A stretch of DNA of 64,000 bases, from the NCBI GenBank assembly GCA_947095585.1, contig OX352766.1, positions 21,194,939 to 21,258,938 on the forward strand, read 5' to 3'. The notes under the pieces were generated by a model, which saw nothing but the letters and a program-made list of their open reading frames with translations, ran no database searches and was not told the origin of the DNA. The DNA comes from Nephrocerus scutellatus. Lineage: Eukaryota > Arthropoda > Insecta > Diptera > Pipunculidae. The translations under genes were made by a program, and so were the position numbers. How positions within the stretch are numbered: position 1 is the first letter of the stretch; every line of letters begins with the position of its first letter. This document shows positions 55,801 to 64,000 of this stretch, one piece after another.

Positions 55801-57088
55801 TTCCATAAATAATTTTCGGAAAAAAAAACGATACCAGTGCCACCTAGCGGGGCTGATGCGCGTAGCAATTACGCACAAACTCGCAGAAGGAAGTATCCAA
55901 TTTGGTCAAGCCATTTTCAAGTTTTAAGCATCCGAACAAACCACGATCCATTTTTATATATATAGATTTGTATGGGAGCCCCCCGACCCCGGGGCCCGAT
56001 CGCTTCAAAAAATTTACAAAATGTTTGTCCATCGGAGATACACATGCGTATAAAATTTGAAGAAAATCGGAAACTTTTTTCATAAAATTTGTATGGGTGC
56101 CTCCCCGACCCAGGGGCCCGATCACTTCCAAATTTTTACAGAAAGTGTTGTCCATCAAAGATGCACATGCGTGTAAAATTTGAAGAAAATCGGGTACATT
56201 TTTAAAAAATTTTGTATGGTAGCCCCCCAACCCCGCGGCCCGAGGGGCCCCGAATTTTAATAGAAAGTGTTGTCATGGGAGATACACATGTGTGCAAAAT
56301 TTCAATAAAATCGGGCTTTAGGAAGTGGGTTAAAAATTTATCACAAGATTTCGTGTGCCAGCCAGCCAGGCAGCCACCCGGCCGGCCGCCACGGGCAAGT
56401 GAAGTAAATATAGAGAATTAAAAAAAAACAACCCATAAAAAATAAAATTTTTCTTGTAAATTCTCTAATCGGAGATACACACACACACACACACACACAC
56501 TGTGTGCCATCCACCAAATGACGCAGCGGCAGCGAACAGCGCTGCTCACAAAGCACAGAGCTCAGACTTTGCCGTGATCTGATGCGATATAGCGATATTT
56601 AAAAATTGTATATTGGGGTCCACAAGGGGCCGATCGCTTCAAATTTTTACAAAAAGTGTTTACCATCGAAGACACACATGTGTACAAAATTTAAAGAAAA
56701 TCGGGTAAATTTTGTAAAATATTTGTACGAACAAAAGTCCAGCAAAAGTCGTTATTTCATTTCTGTTCCAATAGATTCCAATTGTTTGTCATTTGACAGC
56801 TTCTTCTTTGATTTTGTCGGCAAAAATATCTCCAAAAGACCACAAAAGACCCCGAAAAGAATCACAAAAAGACCTCTAAAAGTCCCTCAAAATCCCCAAA
56901 AATCATTAAAGACCCCCAAAAGAACCCCAAAAGACCCTAAAAGACCCAAAATTAAAAAATGTAACACAATGATGTGACTAATACTGTGACTTGATATCGC
57001 AAAACAAATAGCTTTTCACAAGTTCACAAAACGATTACAAACAAATTTATTGAAAGAGGGACAGGACAACGTCTGTCGGGTCAGCTAG
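52864..57088 (+). mobile_element. Helitron
   Basis: The 5' end reads TCTCGTGTCACGGTGTTTGG, followed by CGAAACGGCTCGACCGATTG, a start I recognise from arthropod Helitrons. The 3' end reads GTCTGTCGGGTCAGCTAG, with a GACAG/CTGTC stem about 8-10 bp before the CTAG, as Helitrons require. It sits between A and T (52863, 57089), the usual AT target, with no target duplication. Inside are ~110-bp repeat units (53450-53560, 55970-56420, 56620-56720), a (CA)n run at 56478-56500, a duplicated block with GCCACCTAGCGGGGCTG (53931 and 55838) and a CR1-like LINE. No Rep/helicase gene is visible, so it is non-autonomous. Confidence 0.75.
53975..55415 (+). pseudogene. CR1-like LINE inside the Helitron, 5'-truncated
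   Basis: RT pieces in three frames: 54043-54483 with YGFRKNRFSGELM and motif A VVSLDIAKAFDRVWH; 54374-54790 with motif B NAGVPQGSSLSPTLF and motif C FADDTTL; 54832-55308 with the C-terminal domain LYKSYIRPILEFNFYVWGGA and LEHRRNVGALSVFYKF. The frame changes near 54390 and 54790 inactivate it. It starts at about 53975 (NPVPKKGDKSAP) and ends with an A-run at 55389-55412. It is related to, but distinct from, the copies at 5341 and 58676, and it keeps motif A. Confidence 0.8.
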
Positions 57089-58275
57089 TAATATTGTATT
57101 ATATTATATTTGAGCAAAAATAAATGTCTGTCTATGTATATCTTGTGTTAACTAAAAGATACCTTTTTGTCTATTTACTTAATTTTAAACAACTTTTTTA
57201 AAAAACAATGCAAAGAAAGCTTTCAACATAAAGCACGCGGAAAGACTTGTTCTCAGTCAAGGTTAAGAAATATCTTATTATCTTATCTTTATTGTCAGAA
57301 CTTGAAAAGGAAAATTTCCGTGTATGGTTTCTGTTTTTTTAATGACAATTGAAAAAAGTGTTTGTTCGAGAAGATTAACTGTATTTTCTATTATGAAGCA
57401 AAAAACTTTTTTCTACAAACGATAATAAAACTTGCTTATATGGAAGACTTCGAGGCTTGTACAAGCAATCTGATCTTTAAAGATTGAAACCATGCGTTGT
57501 ATATGAAAGTGAATTTTTCCACACCTCTTGCTATTTGTAAAGAAATTACGATTAATAACAATTTAATTGTTAAATTGTTATTTTTTAACGAAATCTCCAT
57601 CTCTTTTAGGCTAGAACTTTTCCAGGTCGGTTTATACCCAAATGAAAATCGTGAAAAAAATAATTTTAAGCTTCTTGAAAGAAATTGCCCAACTGAATAA
57701 TATATCAGCGCATTAAAGAAAACTTCTAAAAGATCTGTACGTGTGCCACGAGAAAGCCGACTTGAATGTCATCAATGAATATTTTTTTTCTAGTTTTTTG
57801 TTGAAACTTTATTTCAAATAATATATTATTTTGCATTATTATATGCAATAACAAACATAAAGAAAACGTCTACAAAAAATATATTTTAATATAAAAGGAA
57901 CAAAAAAAATTTAGGTGTGGGCACAACACGATTTTCTTTTACGGACGGGACCGGAATCTTCAGTAAATGTATATGTATTTAATTTTATTGTTTTTTTTTG
58001 TTTTTCGTCTAAATTTCTTTTGCACTTAACAGATATCTCCTTAGTTCAGTCTGACTGACGGAAGTGACAGTTACTTAGACAGTTTTCTAATTGTCTAATT
58101 AAACTGTCACTTAAATATGAATTTTCATCCCGATAAATTCAGTCGTCAGGATTGTAGAGGGGACACAGACAGACATACAGACAGACAGAGATTTTTTATT
58201 TTCGCTTTTTCTGACTCAGGAGATACGGTAATAGGTAAATCTCATTTTACCATGTAAAAGAAAGTAATATCACGT
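57089..58275. other. Non-coding stretch
   Basis: AT-rich. A 67-codon frame at 57497-57700 matches nothing known. A CAGACAGACATACAGACAGA run lies at about 58167-58188. Confidence 0.45.
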
Positions 58276-58350
58276 TAAGTAAACGATGTTTTCCCAGCCT
58301 GGGTAGTCCTCAGAGTGACCAGGGTTCTTCGTCTATTAGGTCCTTACAAA
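58276..58350 (+). repeat. Module M (copy 2)
   Basis: GTAAACGATGTTTTCCCAGC ... CTCAGAGTGACCAGGGTTC ... TAGGTCCTTACAAAAAAAG. It is more diverged than the copy at 47862; a tandem array follows about 115 bp later. Confidence 0.7.
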
Positions 58351-58465
58351 AAAAGAATGGGTTTATTATTTCTTTTCTATTTGTTTAATAATGTACACTT
58401 AAAATACTTCGAAGTTCGAGTAATATCCTATTCCTTGCTTTTGACTATATAGTGTTTAGTTATTT

Positions 58466-58675
58466 ACAAATTTACTCTTAAACCATTCGACTATGAGGGA
58501 TTCTACCGTTAAACGTGCAAGTGAAGACAAGAACTTCGCTCTTAAAATATTCAATTGTAAGGAATTATAGCGTTAAGCGTGAAAGTTGTGGCAAGGACTT
58601 CGCTCTTAAACCATTCAACCGTGCAGAATTCTAGCGTTAAGTGTGAAAGTGAGGGCAAGGCCCTCGCTCTTGAGC
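58466..58675. repeat. ~65-bp degenerate tandem array, 3 copies
   Basis: CTCTTAAACCATTC-type words with GTTAAGTGTGAAAG recur at about 58468, 58533 and 58600. The unit is related to the 71-bp unit at 48138 (CTCTTGAACCATT ... CTAGCGTGAAG). Confidence 0.75.
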
Positions 58676-59896
58676 TTTTTTTTTTTTTTTAATATGTCGC
58701 GCACGCTTCAAGGGGTTCGCACCCTTATAATGCTCGGCTCAGCGTGGTCGTTAAGGAAGAGGAGGAGAAAAGAGGAGATGTCTATGAGCTTGTGTTTTGA
58801 ATGCCTGTGGATCATAGTGATGTGGAAAGATAGAACTTGGCAGGGCATTCCACATGCGTGTTGTACGGCTGAAGAACGAATCCATGAATTTAACTGTACG
58901 TCCGTTACCGGCTTGAGGGTAAACTGATGAGCATTCAGAGCGCCACGAGTATTGCGGTTGAATTCATGGAGAGGTGGCATGCAGCTGGCTATTTCTCTTG
59001 AGCACCGCTCTTAGAAGAAGCGATAAAACAGCGACAACCAGGAAGCGTTCCTGCAGTGTTCAAGCGAATCTATTGATTTTGCAATGTTTTCGTCACCGAT
59101 AAGTTTTATCGTGCGGTTTTGTATTCTATCTAGCTGATGCAAAGTAGTCATAGGCGCACCAGACCAGATATGGCAATTGTACTCAAGTTTAGGGCGAATA
59201 AAAGCCTTGTATATGGTACAAGTCGAGTGCAACAGCTTTGCTTTCTCCAAAATGATGCAAAGACCAGTTACACTGTTCGGTGAGATATACCATCAAATCA
59301 CCAGTAGAACGTTGCCCACGAAATCCATACTGTCGGTCACTAAGGATTTCATTGGTTTCAAGTTTGGTTTCTTAAGCTGATAATTGATCAGCGTTTCCAT
59401 GACCTTGGAAAGAATGAATGTAGATGCTATGGATCGGTACGAGGAAGGAGACGACGGCTCGCCTTTTTTGGGTATGGGCTGGACAAATGCTGTTTTCCAA
59501 CTTCTCAAGAAGAGTCCAGAAGAATAGGATAGATGGAAAAGCTTGCGCAATGGTAATGCAAGCTTGGAAGAACACCTCTTCAGAACTAATGGGGAAATAC
59601 CATCTGGCCCAGAGGATTTGTGAGTGTTGAGATCGTTTAAAAGTCTAGCAACTGCACGAGTACGAATGAATATCTGTCCCATAGAGTGTTCAGTACTCTG
59701 AGCTGCAGGAGGCAGCAATGCACAATCTGGAAGCGTGGAGCTAGCTGCGAAATGCGCAGCAAACATATTGGCCTTGTCTATAAAACTGACAACTGGCATA
59801 TCATTACAAATGAGCGTTTTGGAATCGACGACGAGGCTGTATTTTTGATTCTTTTCACGAAAGACCAGAAATTTTTTTTACCCTTGGGACATTGTA
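58676..59896 (-). pseudogene. CR1-like LINE, copy 2
   Basis: Same family and same 3' end (A-run, plus strand T-run at about 58676-58690) as the copy at 5341-7235. Pieces: 58980-58708 (C-terminus), 59250-59011 (YKAFIRPKLEYNCHIWSGAP and the SLEHCR region) and 59799-59293 (RT start NTHKSSGPDGISPLVLK through YRSIASTFILSKVMETL). The palm with motifs A to C is deleted between about 59215 and 59300. The 5' end is at about 59896. Confidence 0.8.
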
Positions 59897-60790
59897 GTAT
59901 TTTTGACGTGACAACGTATCACTACAAGGTATATGGGGTGCTTTTTCAAAAAGTAAAATGTTAAGTGTACAGTGCTCACACTGTTAAGTGAGGCACTGTT
60001 AAATGTCAGTATAGTGGGAACTAAGCCATTTCTCAAGCGATTCGCATTAAATTCGGTATGTAGGGGTAAGATGCGACTATAAGACTTCTTCCTATGGAAT
60101 TTCTGGAATTAGATCATTATTGTCTGGAATTTCGGGAACAAAGCAATTTCTCAAGCGATTTGCATTAAATTCGGTATGTGGGCGTAAGATGCGACTATAA
60201 GACTTCTTCCTATGGAAATTCTGGAATATGATCATTATTGTCTGGAATTTCGGGAGCAAGGCAATTTCTCAAGCGACTCGTGCATTTTAATTTAATCGTA
60301 ATATTGGCCACAACGTCAAAGAATTTCACTCCAACCTCGCGTAAAGATTACACGCACATATTTTTTTAACAGCTCTTACTTCTCCTACTACTATCGACTC
60401 AAATGCATTACTATGTTTGTGCAGTGATATGATATATTTAATATGTACCCACCTCACAATAAATTATTATGAACATTTAAATCAGCTTATAAATTACTTA
60501 TTCGTTGTATGTGATGTGATTGATGATCAGTTTACGCAGCTACTTAAAATGGGATGCAAATAGCAAAATGTAAATGTCAAATTGTCGCCCTACAAGCAGA
60601 CTGTAAGTCGGCTCAAAATATAGCCGCAATTTCGTGCATACCGACTGCCTGCCATTTTTTTGTGCAGCACAAGCTGCGAAGATTCTTAATTCTTTACCGC
60701 AGTGATAGTATAGTTTCAGTTCTTTTTCTATCGGTCCTCTGCTCTGCTCGATACAGTGCTCTCGTGACGTGCAGAAAAACAAAACTACCA
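59897..60790 (+). repeat. Satellite-like block, forward partial copy
   Basis: Direct copy of parts of 28630-30760: the GACGTGACAACGT start, two to three ~118-bp units (60010-60270), then the segment whose translation matches 30479-30600. The MITE is absent here. Confidence 0.8.
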
Positions 60791-61029
60791 TAAGTTACAA
60801 AAAAGAGGCATCTAACAATGAAAACCTGCAAGCTTCCTTGTAACTATTTCGCTTAAATTATCCTTACTCATGTTTACAGTAACTAGAGTAACTAACTCTT
60901 CGATCAATTACAGAAGGGAGAGAACGATGCAAGAAATTTAAAGATGAACAAGAGTGAATAACAGTGTAGCCAATGTGTACAACAGAGTAATAACAGTGTA
61001 ACGCTGTGAAAATTGTTGCCCCCTCCGTA

Positions 61030-64000
61030 AAAGAGCAGGGTAGGCTGTGTCGAAGACACGGCCGTTGGTTTTGAGCGTGACAACGTCTGTCCGGGACGAA
61101 AGAAAAGAAAACTAAGATCTTGTTGTCTGTGGGACATAAACACGGACGGATATATTAAAAGAAAATTCTATACTAAACTTCTATATATATATATATATAT
61201 ATATTCTATATATCTATACTTCTATACTCTATACTACTAGCACCGTAGCTCATCACATACATCATCATCACATCACATTATATATAAATTATTTATAAGC
61301 GAATTTTAATGTTCATAACCACTAACTTTGAAGTTGCTGCATATTGCATATTACTGCCCAAACACAGTAATGGAGATTTTGGTTTCAACTCATAAAAAAA
61401 TTTGAGTAGTTTTAAATTAAATTAGAAGAGAAAAGGTAATGGTATGGTAAGAATGTCACTTTGAAACACGCAGGCCAATTATTTCTCATTCAATTTCTTT
61501 TGCATTGTTCTCTTATTTCTGTAAATGAACGAATAGTTATTTTGAACCGATGCTTAATGCCATGTATGATATTTGATGGTTGAGTCAATGGTCGATGGTA
61601 GATTCATTGTTCAGTGGCAGACATCCAACTTACGATCGAACATCTCTTCTTTGACTGAGAGACTGGCATTTTTATAATGCTAAATTTAGCTTCATTTTTA
61701 TATAAAAAAAAATCTGTGTTTAAAATGATTTTTTGTAGAAGATTATTACTTAAATATATTAAAGCTGATATCTGCTATACAAGGAAATATTGTTTAATGT
61801 AAATAACAAAAATAAATTACTGTAATACTTTTTATAATAATTAAAAAATGCAAAAACCATTCAAACTTATGTGCACAAAATGCCAAACGACACTGAAATG
61901 AAGATTTCTAAATATAGTCTTCTCTAGGCGATTCTCAAATTTTCGAGTACGGTACGCCTTCTTGATATTAAAAAAATCAAACCAGCAATCGAACTTACTG
62001 TATACTAAGGATAAGTTAAGCCAAAAGAAAAGGAAATAGCAGCAACAAAATTTGTATTTTTTTTTCTCTTTCACAGAGCACTGTATCATTTATGCAATGT
62101 TGATAGAAAGAGCAGAGCAGAGCACTGATAGAAAATGAACAGTGACTATACTATCAATACGGTTGCGGTGAAGAATTAAGTAGCTTCGCAGCTTGTGCTG
62201 CACAAAAAAATGGCAGGCAGTCGGTGTGCACGAAATTGCGGCTATTTTTGAACCGACTAACAGTCTGCTTGTAGGGCGACAATTTGACATTTACATTTTG
62301 CTATTTGCATCCAATTTTAAGTAGCTGCGTAACTGCGCAGTCGATTTTTCTTTAATGCATTGGCTGAAAATTGAATTTTTGACCAAAATGCAGCATAAAC
62401 TGCGCAGCGGCTGAATTCTTGACCGCAGCCTACTACTGCATATGTTTGTTTCGTTCTGCTCTGCTTGATTGTATGTTATTGAAACCACATACATGATCAT
62501 CAATCACATCAAATAGAACAGAATAAATAATTTATAAGCTGATTTTAATGTTTATAACCACTAACTGTGAAGTTGCTGCATATTACATATTACTGCCCAA
62601 ACACAGTAATGCAGCTTTTGATTTCAACTCATAAAAAATTTGAGTAGTTTTAAATTAAATCAGAAGAGGAAAGTAGTGAGTACTGAGTAGTGCTGCCCAT
62701 ACTTCAAAATGGTATGGTAAGATTGTCGCTTTTCAAACATGCAGGCCAATTATTTCTCATTAAATTTCTTTTGCATTGTTCTCTTATTTCTGTAACTTAT
62801 AGTAGTATTGTTTTCTGTTACACGACCAAACACGAGAGCACTCACTCACAATGTTGATAGAAAGAGCAGAGCAGAGCACTGTTAGGAAAATGAACAGAGA
62901 CTATACTATCACTACGGCTGTTGTAAAGAATTAAGTAGCTTCGCAGCTTGTGCTGCACAAAAAAATGGCAGGCAGTCGGTATGCACGAAATTGCGGCTAT
63001 ATTTTGAACCGACTTACAGTCTGCTTGTAGGGCGACAATTTGACATTTACATTTTGCTATTTGCATCCCATTTTAAGTAGCTGCGTAAACTGCGCAGTCG
63101 ATTTTTCTTTAATGCATTGGCTTAAAAGTGAATTTTTGACCAACATGCAGCATAAGAGCTGTTAAAAAAATATGTGCGTGTAATCTTTACGCGCGGTTGG
63201 AGTGAAATTCTTTGACGTTGTGGCCAATATTACGATTAAATTAAAAGGCACGAGTCGCTTGAGAAATTGCTTAGTTCCCGAAATTCCAGACCATAATGAT
63301 CATACTCCAGAATTCCCATAGGAAGAAGTCTTATAGCCGCATATTAGTCCTGCATCCCGAATTTCATTTCAATCGCTTGAGAAATTGCTTTGTTCCAGAA
63401 ATTCCAGACCATAATAATCATATTCAAGAATTTCCATAGCAAGAAGTCTTAAGCCGGAACTATAATGTAATTTCATCTCTTTACGCTAGTGTCAAAACCC
63501 GACGATTAAATAAGCGAATACAATGAAAATGTATGCTGCGCCCATAATAGCGTTCGCAATACTTTCGTTACTTTGCCAATCGATTAGATGTGCGCTGGCG
63601 AGCGCATTTTCTTAAGAAAACTTGACAGTTGTCATAGGTTATTTCGTCGAGGTGACAAAACTACATTTTGGTCGGATGAGAAACTTTAGAATCTTTGGAA
63701 AGCATTTCGTCGGATTTTGACTTTAACGTAAGGGGGCGAAATTGCATTATAGTTTAGCCTTTATAGTCGCATCTTAGTCCTACATTCCGAATTTCATGCG
63801 AATCGCTTGAGAAATTGCTTTATTCCAGAAATTCCAGACAATAATGATCATATTCCAGAATTTCCATAGGAAGAAATCTTATAGTCACATCTTAGTCCTA
63901 CATTCCGAGTTTCATACGAATCCCTTAAGAAATGGCTTGGTTCCAAAAATCCCAGACCCTATTGGCCAGATCCTAGAATTTCCATAGGAACAAGTCTTAT
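61030..64000 (-). repeat. Satellite-like block, inverted right arm
   Basis: Reverse complement of the left arm. 61033-61955 pairs with 33390-34312 and 61946-63920 pairs with 29620-31600, so relative to the left arm about 1.8 kb is missing at one point. It includes the MITE at about 63453-63761 and runs off the window in ~118-bp satellite units. Small open frames in it (62842-63066 and others) are repeat sequence, not genes. Confidence 0.85.

Noticed and set aside
28630..64000. Polinton/Maverick with long inverted ends
   Set aside because: No protein-primed polymerase, packaging ATPase, capsid or adenovirus-like protease is visible between the arms; the C48 frame lies outside and belongs to a gypsy element.

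Overview
Eukaryotic, gene-poor, AT-rich DNA, almost certainly from an insect and most likely a dipteran. The evidence is an env-bearing errantivirus of the 17.6/297/gypsy type, Tc1/mariner copies with a DD41D catalytic spacing (known to me from the rosa element of a tephritid fly), CR1-, RTE- and Jockey-like LINEs, a Helitron and a spliced gene with short introns. A tephritid-like fly is my best guess; the sequence does not prove it. There are no prokaryotic features.

Layout. (1) 1-16.5 kb is a nested transposon stack, mostly on the minus strand. The outermost layer is a decayed Ty3/gypsy element (108-3702 and 15493-16520) whose reverse transcriptase is split by an errantivirus (3703-15492). 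The errantivirus is itself interrupted by a CR1-like LINE (about 5341-7235), a DD41D mariner (8889-9851, clean TA duplication), a second LINE with a pentamer tail (about 11196-12825) and a mariner fragment (14858-15246). Downstream of its integrase the outer element carries a Ulp1/C48-type cysteine protease reading frame with a complete His-Asp-Cys triad, which is the most unusual coding feature here. (2) 16.5-28.6 kb is non-coding: a tRNA-derived SINE, an 89-bp tandem repeat, a diverged Ser/Thr-codon repeat field, very AT-rich DNA, a DD34D mariner and a 41-bp array. (3) 28.6-34.3 kb is a satellite-like block with a Harbinger-like MITE. It recurs in inverted orientation at 61.0-64.0 kb, and part of it recurs directly at 59.9-60.8 kb. 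(4) 34.5-38.9 kb holds RTE and other LINE remnants. (5) 39.2-47.3 kb holds Helitron-type repeats carrying a mariner derivative and a complete 5.57-kb Ty3/gypsy retrotransposon (41500-47066; TG..CA LTRs, CATG target duplication). (6) 47.3-51 kb holds minisatellites, including a 71-bp array beside a short module that recurs near other arrays. (7) 51119-51875 is the one convincing host gene: three exons on the minus strand encoding a secreted Gly/Tyr/His-rich protein. (8) 52864-57088 is a Helitron with recognisable termini and a CR1-like LINE inside. (9) 57.1-64 kb holds another array, a second CR1-like copy and the inverted satellite arm.

Apart from the Gly-rich gene, nearly everything is mobile or repetitive DNA in different stages of decay. 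The nesting gives a relative order of insertion: gypsy with C48 first, then the errantivirus, then the LINEs and mariners.
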